Source: Tannerella forsythia
GTDB lineage: Bacteria > Bacteroidota > Bacteroidia > Bacteroidales > Tannerellaceae
DNA length: 49,722 nucleotides
Assembly (NCBI RefSeq): GCF_003860135.1
Contig: NZ_RQYN01000031.1
Coordinates: forward strand, 1-49,722
Direction of reading: 5' to 3'
Of this stretch, positions 35,820-44,229 are shown piece by piece (the first letter of the stretch is position 1; each line of letters starts with the position of its first letter). A model generated the notes under the pieces. That model had not been told where the DNA came from and ran no database searches. It saw nothing but the letters and a program-made list of their open reading frames with translations. A program made the position numbers and the translations under genes.

Positions 35820-36598
35820 TACCGGACCGTGATACGGACATACGACCGAGCGCGGAAGCATTATCCGTCTGCGTAATCATCCCAACCTATAACAACGCCA
35901 AGACGCTGCGCGAAGTATTGGACGCCGCGCTGCGACAAAACCTTCCGGTGATCGTCGTAAACGACGGTTCGACCGATGAAACGGCGGCTGTTCTGACAGA
36001 TTTCGCCGGTCGCGTCGAAATAATCTCGTATCGGCCCAACAGAGGCAAGGGGCACGCGCTCAAAAACGGATTCGACCGTGCCGAAAAGCTCGGTTATTCC
36101 TCCGCCATAACGATGGACTCGGACGGACAGCATGCCGCGACCGACATCGCGCGTTTTACGGAGGCCTTGATCCGCTATCCCGACGCGCTGATCATCGGCC
36201 AACGCATCGTCGAAGGAAATATGCCTCCCAAAAACTCGTTCGCCAACCAATTTTCGAACTTCTGGTTCGCCGTACAGACCGCCCGACGCCTGCGCGACAC
36301 GCAAAACGGCTTCCGTCTTTATCCGCTGCGCGCCATGAAAGGGATGCGCCCCTTCTCATCGCGCTACGAGGCCGAGCTGGAACTGCTCGTACGCTGCCGA
36401 TGGAAAGGCATACGCATCGTTTCCGTGCCCACGCGCGTCTATTACGCGCCCGAAGAGGAGCGCGTGACGCATTTTCGGCCGGGAAAGGATTTCGTGCGTA
36501 TCAGCATTCTCAATACGATCCTCGTGATTGCCGCGATCGTCTACGGATACCCTTCGATGCTCTATCATTTCCTCTTCAAACGCAGCCCGAAGCCATGA
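35816..36598 (+). CDS. GT2 glycosyltransferase of the LolA-MMPL operon
   Basis: A family-2 glycosyltransferase, 260 residues, cytoplasmic or membrane-associated. The GT-A domain runs CVIIPTYNNAKTLREVL, VIVVNDGSTDETAAVL (first Asp pair) and then TMDSDGQHAATDI (DxD motif), followed by NRGKGHALKNGF between them and the acceptor-side RDTQNGFRLYPLRAMKGM. A hydrophobic C-terminus (ILNTILVIAAIVYGYPSMLYHFLF) may anchor it to the membrane. It is coupled by ATGA at both ends, with the dehydratase-like gene before and the MMPL exporter after. In this setting it probably adds a sugar to a lipid product or to its carrier. Confidence 0.85.
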   Translation: MIPDRDTDIRPSAEALSVCVIIPTYNNAKTLREVLDAALRQNLPVIVVNDGSTDETAAVLTDFAGRVEIISYRPNRGKGHALKNGFDRAEKLGYSSAITMDSDGQHAATDIARFTEALIRYPDALIIGQRIVEGNMPPKNSFANQFSNFWFAVQTARRLRDTQNGFRLYPLRAMKGMRPFSSRYEAELELLVRCRWKGIRIVSVPTRVYYAPEEERVTHFRPGKDFVRISILNTILVIAAIVYGYPSMLYHFLFKRSPKP

Positions 36599-39500
36599 CA
36601 AAGTTCTTTCTTTCCGTCTACGATTATTTTTCATCGCGCAAGAACTTGCTTTTTATCCTTCTGCTTGTGCTGATCGGGGTCTTTCTGGGATTGGCTTCGC
36701 AGGTGCGTTTTACGGAAGACATCTCGCGGTTTCTGCCCGCGGATAAAACGAACGAACGAATCAACCGAGCTTACCGTTACGTCGCCTCGTCGAACAAAAT
36801 CACGATTTATTGTTCCGCGAAGGATTCGACCGATCGCGAAAAGCAGATGCGAGCCGTCGATGCGCTCGTCGAACGTCTGCAAACAGTCACCGACACCACC
36901 CAAGTGAAGCATATCCTCTACAAAATAGACCCGGCCGAGATGATGTCTGTCGCCCTGTTCGTCGTAGAGAACATGCCTTATTACCTCGACGACGACGATT
37001 ATCGCCGGATGGACACGCTGGTGACGCGTGCGGCCTTAGCGCGGCAATTAGAGACGGATCGAAACATCCTGACCTCCTCGGCCGGTATGATGGTTCGTCA
37101 GCACCTCCTCGCCGACCCTCTGCAACTGACCGCGAACCTCATGGGCAAGCTCCGCGACTTTCAGGCGGGCGGACGATTCGACCTGTATCAGGATTATATC
37201 TTCTCGGACGATGGACAAGCGCTGATCGTCGTAGACTGCGCCATCCCCGCGAGCGAAACATCGGCCAACAAACAATTCGTCGAGACTTTGAATACTTGCA
37301 TGAGGGAAACGGAAAAAGCCTTCGACGGTATCTCGTTCCACAGTTTCGGCGCCGCGGAAATCGCTTTGACAAACGCCGGACAAATCCGCCGCGATACGCT
37401 CCTCTCAAGCCTCTTCGCCGTGGTAATCGTTCTCGCGCTCCTGATCTTTACGTTTCGCGACGGGCTGAAAATCGGGCTGATCTTCGCCTCCGTCACTTTC
37501 GGCGGACTGTTTGCTCTCGGGCTGATGCACCTTATCCGGGGCGAAGTCTCCATTATCGCCGTCGGCATCAGCTCCATCATGTTCGGTATCGCCATCAATT
37601 ATCCGCTGCATTTCATTGGCCATTATGGAAGCGTGCCCAACTCGCGGTTCGTGATCAAAGACATCATCCAACCGCTCACGATCGGTAACATCACGACCGT
37701 AGGCGCTTTCATGAGTCTTATATTCATCGGCTCGGATGCCATGTGCGATCTCGGCTGGTTCGCGTCGCTGCTGCTTGTCGGTACAATCTTGTTCGTGTTG
37801 CTGTTTTTGCCTCATCTGTTGCCTGGTCACGGTCGGAAACCGGCATTGTCGCACGCGCCTTTCGGACGATTCGTAGACCGTCCCTTCGAAAAGAATCGCC
37901 GGCTTGTCGCAACCATCATCGTCGTCACCGTTTTGCTTGCCTTCTCGAGCGATGAGTCGCACTTCGAGGCCGATATGCGAAAAATCAACTACATGACCGA
38001 TACGCAGCAGCAAGAATACGAACGAATGAGAGATTTACTCAACGACGATCGCCATGTGCTTTATTACGTGACGGAAGGAAACACTCCCGAGGCTGCACTG
38101 ACGGCAAACGAAGAGAGTTTGACCGGCTTGAAGGAGCTGCTGGCCGCAGGAGAAATATCGAAAATCGGAGGCATCGGCCATTTTTTGCCTTCGCCCTCGC
38201 GACAAACCGCACAGGTGAAGCGCTGGAACGATTTCTGGGAGCAACATCGCGACAGCGTCCGAACCTATCTCGCCGAGGAGGGAGAAAAACTCGGTTTTCG
38301 TGCCGACGCATTCCATCTCTTCGAGGAGATAATCGGTCGCAAGTGGGAAGAAACGACTTTGTCGCACTTCGATCCGATCAAAGAAACGTTGGCGCGAAAC
38401 TACGTGCTCGAAAATGACGGTCAGACGATGATCGTAAACCTGCTTTACCTTGACGCGGACAAAGCGCAGGCGGTCGAAGCAAAGCTGAACGGACAGAAAA
38501 CCGCGTCGTCGTCCATCGCTTTCGATGCCGGCTCGATCACTCGCCGTATGATCGCCTCGCTTTCCGATAATTTTAACTACGTTCTCTATATCTGCGGACT
38601 GATCGTCTTCGCCTTCCTCCTCTTTTCGCTGGGACGCCTCGAATTGACGCTTATCGCCTTCACGCCATTGGCGCTGAGCTGGGTATGGATCCTCGGCCTG
38701 ATGGGTTTATTCGATATCAAGTTCAATATTGTCAACATCATTCTGGCTACATTCATTTTCGGTCAGGGAGATGACTATACGATTTTCATGACGGAAGGAC
38801 TGATGTATGAATATACGTACCGGCGCAAAACTTTATCGTCGTACAAGAACAGTATTGCTCTTTCGGCGGCGATTATGTTCGTCGGGATGGGGATGCTGAT
38901 CTTTGCCAAACATCCGGCATTGCGTTCATTGGGCGAAGTAACCGTAGTCGGGATGCTCTCGGTCGTAGTGATGGCGTACATTTTCCCACCGTTCCTGTTC
39001 GGACTCCTGACGATGCGAAAAGGACGCAAACGCCTGATGCCCGTAACGCTGAAGAACTTGCTCAGTACGATATACGCCTTCCTCGTTTTTCTTGTCGCCA
39101 GTCCTTTTATCACGCTGGCGGGATGGGGAATGGCCACCTTCGGACGCGCAACCGAAAAGAAGAAGATGGCGTACCATCGGCTGCTGCATCGAATCGCCCG
39201 TTTTGTGATTTATCGCATTCCGCAAGTGAAAACAACGTTCAGCAACTTGTCCGGCGAGACGTTCGAGCGTCCGGGAGTGATTATCTGTAACCACCAATCG
39301 CACCTCGATCTGATGTGTATCATGATGCTCACGCCCAAACTCATCATTCTGACGAACGATTGGGTGTGGAACTCGCCGTTTTACGGACAATTGATTCGAT
39401 ATGCCGACTTCTATCCCATCTCGAACGGTATCGAACAGATGATCGACCGTTTGCGCGACGCCGTCAAACGTGGTTATTCCATCGTAATTTTCCCCGAAGG

Positions 39501-40080
39501 CACACGATCGCCCGATTGCTCCATCCTTCGCTTTCATCGCGGGGCATTTTACCTCGCCGAGCAGTTGCAAATCGATCTCATTCCGGTGATGATTCACGGC
39601 GTGGGGCATGTATTGCCCAAGCAGGAGTTTATGCTTCGCAAAGGAGAGATACATATTCAAGTCATGCCCCGCATTACTCCCGACGATGCCCGATTCAGCC
39701 GTAACTACTCCCAGCGAGCGAAAGAAGTACGCCAATATTACCGACACGAATACGAAGCGATCTGCCGTAAATATGAAACACCGGCTTATTATGCCGATCT
39801 GGTGAAGCATAACTACATCTATAAAGGCCCCGCGGTAGAGCGAGAGGTGCGTGCCAACCTGCGAAAACACAACAATTACGTCGCAGAGATCGCCGCCCTC
39901 CCCGACGAAGGAGAAGTGACGATCGAAAACACGGGCTACGGAGAATTTACTCTCTTACTGGCTTTAGTAAAAAAGAGACTTCAAATCATTGCCGTAGAAC
40001 CTGATGACGATAAACGCGAGCTGGCCGAAAATTGCGCTTCCGTGCCTCCGAATTTGCGGTATGTCGCTCGAATTTCTTGA
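36595..40080 (+). CDS. MMPL-type exporter fused to PlsC-type acyltransferase
   Basis: A 1161-residue fusion. The ATG at 36595 overlaps the previous stop (ATGA); the longer open frame to 36400 runs inside the glycosyltransferase. Residues about 1-830 form an RND/MMPL-like transporter: an anchor helix, a first extracytoplasmic domain (FTEDISRFLPADKTNERI), a five-to-six-helix bundle (about 270-430), a second domain, and a second bundle (about 665-800) with FGQGDDYTIFMTEG. Residues about 860-1080 are an acylglycerol-phosphate-type acyltransferase with NHQSHLD (near 898) and FPEGTRS (near 965). The last 60 residues (EVTIENTGYGEF and IIAVEPDDDKREL) resemble the first half of a SAM-methyltransferase Rossmann fold, cut short. 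It probably acylates and exports a lipid made by this cluster. Confidence 0.85.
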   Translation: MTKFFLSVYDYFSSRKNLLFILLLVLIGVFLGLASQVRFTEDISRFLPADKTNERINRAYRYVASSNKITIYCSAKDSTDREKQMRAVDALVERLQTVTDTTQVKHILYKIDPAEMMSVALFVVENMPYYLDDDDYRRMDTLVTRAALARQLETDRNILTSSAGMMVRQHLLADPLQLTANLMGKLRDFQAGGRFDLYQDYIFSDDGQALIVVDCAIPASETSANKQFVETLNTCMRETEKAFDGISFHSFGAAEIALTNAGQIRRDTLLSSLFAVVIVLALLIFTFRDGLKIGLIFASVTFGGLFALGLMHLIRGEVSIIAVGISSIMFGIAINYPLHFIGHYGSVPNSRFVIKDIIQPLTIGNITTVGAFMSLIFIGSDAMCDLGWFASLLLVGTILFVLLFLPHLLPGHGRKPALSHAPFGRFVDRPFEKNRRLVATIIVVTVLLAFSSDESHFEADMRKINYMTDTQQQEYERMRDLLNDDRHVLYYVTEGNTPEAALTANEESLTGLKELLAAGEISKIGGIGHFLPSPSRQTAQVKRWNDFWEQHRDSVRTYLAEEGEKLGFRADAFHLFEEIIGRKWEETTLSHFDPIKETLARNYVLENDGQTMIVNLLYLDADKAQAVEAKLNGQKTASSSIAFDAGSITRRMIASLSDNFNYVLYICGLIVFAFLLFSLGRLELTLIAFTPLALSWVWILGLMGLFDIKFNIVNIILATFIFGQGDDYTIFMTEGLMYEYTYRRKTLSSYKNSIALSAAIMFVGMGMLIFAKHPALRSLGEVTVVGMLSVVVMAYIFPPFLFGLLTMRKGRKRLMPVTLKNLLSTIYAFLVFLVASPFITLAGWGMATFGRATEKKKMAYHRLLHRIARFVIYRIPQVKTTFSNLSGETFERPGVIICNHQSHLDLMCIMMLTPKLIILTNDWVWNSPFYGQLIRYADFYPISNGIEQMIDRLRDAVKRGYSIVIFPEGTRSPDCSILRFHRGAFYLAEQLQIDLIPVMIHGVGHVLPKQEFMLRKGEIHIQVMPRITPDDARFSRNYSQRAKEVRQYYRHEYEAICRKYETPAYYADLVKHNYIYKGPAVEREVRANLRKHNNYVAEIAALPDEGEVTIENTGYGEFTLLLALVKKRLQIIAVEPDDDKRELAENCASVPPNLRYVARIS

Positions 40081-40774
40081 TGTGAGGAGGGATAAAAGAT
40101 CACAAAAGAAGGCATAAACCTGTGCCGCTGTCGCTTTTTTCGTTCGTTACACAGATATATTGAGTTGGTCGATATAGAAAAAAGGTTGTATTTTATCGTC
40201 AGGATCGAAGACGTCTTTTATTTCGAGTGTAGTATAAGCGCGCTTCTCTGCTTGCTTATGATTGTTGTCTACGGTTTTATGTAATGAGTCGGATGTGTTT
40301 CGCAGTAAAAACATCTTTATTGTCTAAAAACAAGTGTTTGTGACTTTTTCAGACACAAGTCTTTCTTAGTCTCTGTCGAGAAGCTCCGTGTTCTCATCGT
40401 ATCAAGGCAAACGATAGCGCTTTTAAGTTCCAAGCGATGAATTACTTCCGGAACAACCACAAGGCGTTGTGTCATAACGGGCGAACAGCTTTGTTACTTG
40501 CGGAATGTGAGCTCGGTCACATACGAACGTATGCGCCCTCGCTCTCATCCTTAGCGCCCCCTAATTTCACTTTTTCTTACACACCGAAAGAGGGTGTGCC
40601 CAAATATTGTGTTTTGACACATCCTCATAATAGAGTACGGGCGTCGGTTCATTCTTTTTGAAATGTAAAAAAAAATGAGGAGGAGAGCATTCAGATGATA
40701 TGTTGATGCTGTTTTTACAAGCTTATTTATAAATAATTTTAATAATAGTTTGTTGTTAGGATAATAAATTTATT
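40081..40774. other. Non-coding gap with gene debris
   Basis: About 700 bases between the export operon and the nan operon. A short leftward remnant (40147-40314, listed separately) is the only protein-like text. ACACC...GGTGT near 40580-40600 could form a weak hairpin. Other open frames here do not look like protein. Confidence 0.45.
40147..40314 (-). pseudogene. Possible C-terminal gene remnant
   Basis: A leftward frame of 55 codons ends at 40147. Its text is coherent and charged, with KTVDNNHKQAEKRAYTTLEI and then KDVFDPDDKIQPFFYIDQL, and looks like the C-terminus of a real protein. A stop lies four codons upstream of its only ATG and no promoter is visible. I cannot name the family. It is probably a leftover of a deleted gene. 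Confidence 0.3.
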
Positions 40775-40782
40775 TATCTTTG
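40749..40782 (+). promoter_or_regulatory. Promoter of the nan operon
   Basis: TATCTTTG (40775-40782) is a perfect -7 box; TTTG (40749-40752) lies 22 bases upstream, one more than the usual spacing. The nanA ATG is 48 bases downstream. No operator was identified. Confidence 0.6.
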
Positions 40783-40830
40783 CGGCGTGAATAAAATATT
40801 TGGACAATGATGCGTAAATAAAGAAGAGAG

Positions 40831-41745
40831 ATGGAAAAAATAAAAGGTTTGATTGATGCTCCGTTTACGCCGTTCGACGAAAAAGGAGACGTGAATTATG
40901 CTCCGATAGCAGAGTATGCGGATTTGTTGGCGCGTAACGGGTTGAAAGGTGTTTTTATCAACGGCTCCTCCGGTGAGGGCTACATGCTGACCGAAGACGA
41001 ACGGATGAAACTGGCCGAAAAATGGGTCTCGGTTGTTCCCTCGGGTTTTAAAGTGATTGTTCATGTAGGGAGTACATGTGTGAAATCGAGCCGGCGTCTG
41101 GCTGCTCATGCTCAGGAGATCGGCGCATGGGGGACGGGCGCGATGGCTTCGCCGTTTCCTAAAGTAGGACGTGTGGAAGAGTTGGTGCAATATTGTGAAG
41201 AGATTGCCTGTGGGGCACCCGAACTCCCTTTCTACTATTATCATATACCGGCTTTCAACGGTGCTTACCTGTCGATGGTCGAGTTTCTGCAAACGGTGGA
41301 CGGACGTATTCCCAACTTTGCCGGTATCAAATATACGTATGAAAGTCTTTATGAATACAACCAGTGCCGTCTCTACAAGAACGGAAAGTTCGATATGTTG
41401 CACGGGCAGGACGAGACGATTCTTCCCTGTCTGGCTATGGGAGGAGCACAAGGCGGTATCGGCGGTACGACAAACTATAACGGCCGTGAGCTGGTCGGTA
41501 TCATCGAGGCATGGGAAGCCGGCGATCTGGAAACAGCGCGTGAACGGCAGAACTTCTCGCAGGAAGTAATCAATGTGATTTGCAATTATCGTGGAAATAT
41601 CGTCGGAGGAAAGCGAATCATGAAACTGATCGGCCTTGATCTCGGGAAAAACCGTACGCCTTTCCGTAATATGACTGATGCCGAAGAAGCTTCGATGAAG
41701 AAAGAACTCGAAGCAATCGGATTTTTTGAAAGATGTAACAAATAA
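40831..41745 (+). CDS. nanA: N-acetylneuraminate lyase
   Basis: Splits N-acetylneuraminic acid into N-acetylmannosamine and pyruvate in the cytoplasm; first committed step of sialic-acid use. The 304-residue protein is a DHDPS-superfamily class I aldolase. GVFINGSSGEGYMLT (about 41-55) binds the pyruvate carboxylate, Tyr137 in FYYYHIP is the proton relay and Lys167 in FAGIKYTYES forms the Schiff base. The YYYHIP and KYTYESL wording matches Bacteroides-type NanL/NanA more than E. coli NanA. It opens the nan operon behind a TAnnTTTG promoter, and the epimerase begins 7 bases after its stop. Confidence 0.95.
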   Translation: MEKIKGLIDAPFTPFDEKGDVNYAPIAEYADLLARNGLKGVFINGSSGEGYMLTEDERMKLAEKWVSVVPSGFKVIVHVGSTCVKSSRRLAAHAQEIGAWGTGAMASPFPKVGRVEELVQYCEEIACGAPELPFYYYHIPAFNGAYLSMVEFLQTVDGRIPNFAGIKYTYESLYEYNQCRLYKNGKFDMLHGQDETILPCLAMGGAQGGIGGTTNYNGRELVGIIEAWEAGDLETARERQNFSQEVINVICNYRGNIVGGKRIMKLIGLDLGKNRTPFRNMTDAEEASMKKELEAIGFFERCNK

Positions 41746-41752
41746 CGTGGAT

Positions 41753-42931
41753 ATGGATATTAAGGAGTATTTGGGATACTGGGCAGAAAAATATAAAAAC
41801 GATTTATTGACGGATATTTTTCCGTTCTGGATAAAATACGGCGTGGATCGCGTTAACGGAGGCTATTACACGTGTGTCGATCGAGACGGAACGCTGTACG
41901 ACCCGACAAAATCGGTTTGGTTTCAGGGGCGCTTCGCGTTTGTGCTGGCGTATGCGTATAACCATATCGAGCGTAATGAAGAATGGTTGGCCTTGTCGAA
42001 ATCGGGGATCGATTTTATTGAAAAACATTGTACCGATAGCGACGGGAGGATGTATTTTGAAGTCACTGCCGAGGGAACGCCTCTACGTAAGCGTCGTTAT
42101 CTCTTCTCCGAATCGTTTGCGGCGATTGCCATGTCGGAGTATGCGATTGCTTCGGGCGATCGGGCTTATGCCGAAAAAGCCTTGGCTTTGTTTAAGCTGA
42201 TCCTTAAATACAAGAACACACCGGGTTTGACGGAGCCGAAATACCTACCGGCTTTTCAGGCGAAAGGACATTCCCTCTGCATGATTCTGATCAATACGGC
42301 ATCACGTATCCGCGCGGCAATCAACGATGAGGTGCTAACACAGCAGATCGATGAATCGATCGATGAGATTCGTCGGCACTTTATGCATTCCGAATATCGT
42401 GCGCTGCTTGAGACGGTAGGCCCTAACGGTGAGTTTATCGACACATCGGCCGGCCGATTGATTAATCCGGGACATTGCATCGAAACGGCATGGTTCCTGA
42501 TGGAGGAAGCTGCGTTCAGAAAGGGGGATAAGGCATTGCTTGAAACGGCCCTGACCATCCTCGACTGGTCGTGGGAGTGGGGATGGGACACCGAATTCGG
42601 CGGTATCATTAATTTCCGTGACTGTCGGAAGTTTCCGGCGCAGGACTATTCGCAGGACATGAAGTTCTGGTGGCCGCAGACCGAGACGGTGATCGCCTCA
42701 CTTTACGCTTATCAGGCTACCGGAGACGAAAAATATCTGGAGATGCACCGTCAGGTGAACGAATACATGTATGCGCACTTCCCCGACGGTCAATACGGAG
42801 AGTGGTATGGCTACCTCCATCGTGACGGAACTGTGGCGCAGCCTGCTAAAGGAAATTTGTTCAAAGGTCCGTTCCACATTCCGCGCATGATGATAAAGGC
42901 GCATCTTCTGTGCCGTGAGCTTACGACTTAA
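41753..42931 (+). CDS. nanE: N-acylglucosamine 2-epimerase
   Basis: Interconverts N-acetylmannosamine and N-acetylglucosamine, linking sialic-acid breakdown to amino-sugar metabolism. The 392 residues form an (alpha/alpha)6 barrel of the AGE family, as in Bacteroides fragilis NanE, unlike the TIM-barrel NanE of E. coli. Visible features are FWIKYGVDRVNGGYYTCVDRDG near residue 25, KSVWFQGRFAFVLAYAYNH, and the catalytic His region GHCIETAWFLMEEA with MKFWWPQTETVIA and LFKGPFHIPRMMI at the end. The ATG at 41753 is chosen because the earlier in-frame ATG (41726) lies inside nanA. Confidence 0.93.
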   Translation: MDIKEYLGYWAEKYKNDLLTDIFPFWIKYGVDRVNGGYYTCVDRDGTLYDPTKSVWFQGRFAFVLAYAYNHIERNEEWLALSKSGIDFIEKHCTDSDGRMYFEVTAEGTPLRKRRYLFSESFAAIAMSEYAIASGDRAYAEKALALFKLILKYKNTPGLTEPKYLPAFQAKGHSLCMILINTASRIRAAINDEVLTQQIDESIDEIRRHFMHSEYRALLETVGPNGEFIDTSAGRLINPGHCIETAWFLMEEAAFRKGDKALLETALTILDWSWEWGWDTEFGGIINFRDCRKFPAQDYSQDMKFWWPQTETVIASLYAYQATGDEKYLEMHRQVNEYMYAHFPDGQYGEWYGYLHRDGTVAQPAKGNLFKGPFHIPRMMIKAHLLCRELTT

Positions 42932-42949
42932 ATAGTGGATTAAAATCGG

Positions 42950-44200
42950 ATGATGATGAAAAACTCAAAGTATTACCCTTGGATTGTCGTAGCTCTCTTG
43001 TGGGTTGTGGCACTGCTGAACTACCTCGACCGACAGATGCTCTCGACCATGAGAGATACGATGATGATCGATATCGCGGAACTGGAATCGGCTGCAAACT
43101 TCGGGCGGCTGATGGCCGTTTTCCTTTGGATCTACGGTTTGATGAGCCCGGTGGCCGGCATGATAGCCGACCGGATGAATCGTAAATGGTTGATTGTCGG
43201 AAGTCTTTTTGTCTGGTCGTTTGTTACGCTGATGATGGGCTTCTGTACCACCTTCGAACAGGTCTATTGGCTGCGTGCATTGATGGGAGTCAGCGAAGCA
43301 CTCTATATCCCTGCGGGACTGTCGCTGATTACCGACTATCATCGGGAGAAAACACGCTCGTTGGCAGTCGGCATCCACATGACGGGATTGTATGTCGGGC
43401 AGGCACTGGGCGGCTTTGGGGCAACGATTTCCAGTGCGTTCAGTTGGCATGTAACTTTCCAGAGCTTCGGTTGGATCGGTATGATATACAGTATCGTGTT
43501 GATTCTTTTTCTGAAAGACAAAAAGAGCGAGGCGCCGGTAAGCACTCCGCAACCCACTTCGTTAGGCGAAATGGTAAAATCCGCGTTGAAAGGTATCGGC
43601 ATGTTGGCCGGAAACATTTCCTTCTGGATCATCCTGCTCTATTTTGCTACCCCGAGTCTTCCGGGATGGGCGACGAAGAACTGGTTACCGACGCTGTTCT
43701 CCGAAAACCTGTCCATCGACATGACGCAGGCGGGACCGTTATCGACGATTGTCATTGCCGTGTCGTCATTCATCGGGGTGATTGCCGGAGGAATTCTTTC
43801 CGACCGATGGATACAGCGCAACCTTCGGGGGCGAATCTATACGGGGGCGATCGGACTGTCACTGATGATCCCTTCACTGCTGTTACTCGGTTTCGGACAT
43901 AACCTGACGATGATTGTCGGCGGAGGATTGTGTTTCGGGATCGGTTACGGCATGTTCGACGCGAATAACATGCCCATTCTGTGTCAGTTTATTTCGTCGA
44001 AATACCGTGCCACAGCTTACGGACTTATGAACATGACGGGAGTATTTGCCGGTGCCGTGATTACGAATATCCTCGGAAAGTCGACCGATGCCGGGAACCT
44101 TGGGAAAGACTTCGCGATGCTGGCAGTTGTTGTCGCTGTCGCTCTCGTCATACAACTATTTTTCCTGCGTCCTCAGACCGCAGACAAGAGAGAAGAATAA
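42950..44200 (+). CDS. nanT: MFS sialic-acid transporter
   Basis: Imports free sialic acid across the inner membrane by proton symport (assignment from family and position). The 416 residues hold 12 hydrophobic segments with the MFS signature loop GMIADRMNRKWLIVG between helices 2 and 3 (about 72-86). The N-terminal LLNYLDRQML is typical of anion:cation symporter/NanT-like MFS members. A matching loop GGILSDRWIQRNLRG in the second half shows the internal duplication. Sequence is continuous with the Bacteroides/Tannerella NanT type. It sits between the epimerase (18 bases before) and the sialidase (29 bases after). Confidence 0.88.
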   Translation: MMMKNSKYYPWIVVALLWVVALLNYLDRQMLSTMRDTMMIDIAELESAANFGRLMAVFLWIYGLMSPVAGMIADRMNRKWLIVGSLFVWSFVTLMMGFCTTFEQVYWLRALMGVSEALYIPAGLSLITDYHREKTRSLAVGIHMTGLYVGQALGGFGATISSAFSWHVTFQSFGWIGMIYSIVLILFLKDKKSEAPVSTPQPTSLGEMVKSALKGIGMLAGNISFWIILLYFATPSLPGWATKNWLPTLFSENLSIDMTQAGPLSTIVIAVSSFIGVIAGGILSDRWIQRNLRGRIYTGAIGLSLMIPSLLLLGFGHNLTMIVGGGLCFGIGYGMFDANNMPILCQFISSKYRATAYGLMNMTGVFAGAVITNILGKSTDAGNLGKDFAMLAVVVAVALVIQLFFLRPQTADKREE

Positions 44201-44229
44201 ACATAGAACAGTTATATATCAGATATCGT

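Noticed and set aside
38926-39870. 314-codon minus-strand frame inside the MMPL/acyltransferase gene
   Set aside because: It lies opposite the conserved acyltransferase motifs NHQSHLD and FPEGTRS; its text has no recognisable features.
40437-40661. 74-codon open frame in the 40 kb gap
   Set aside because: The peptide looks random (mixed Cys, Pro, Arg, His) and there is no promoter, start signal or recognised relative.
43981-44229. Longer N-terminus for the sialidase
   Set aside because: It lies inside nanT and would bury the clear signal peptide that begins at 44230.
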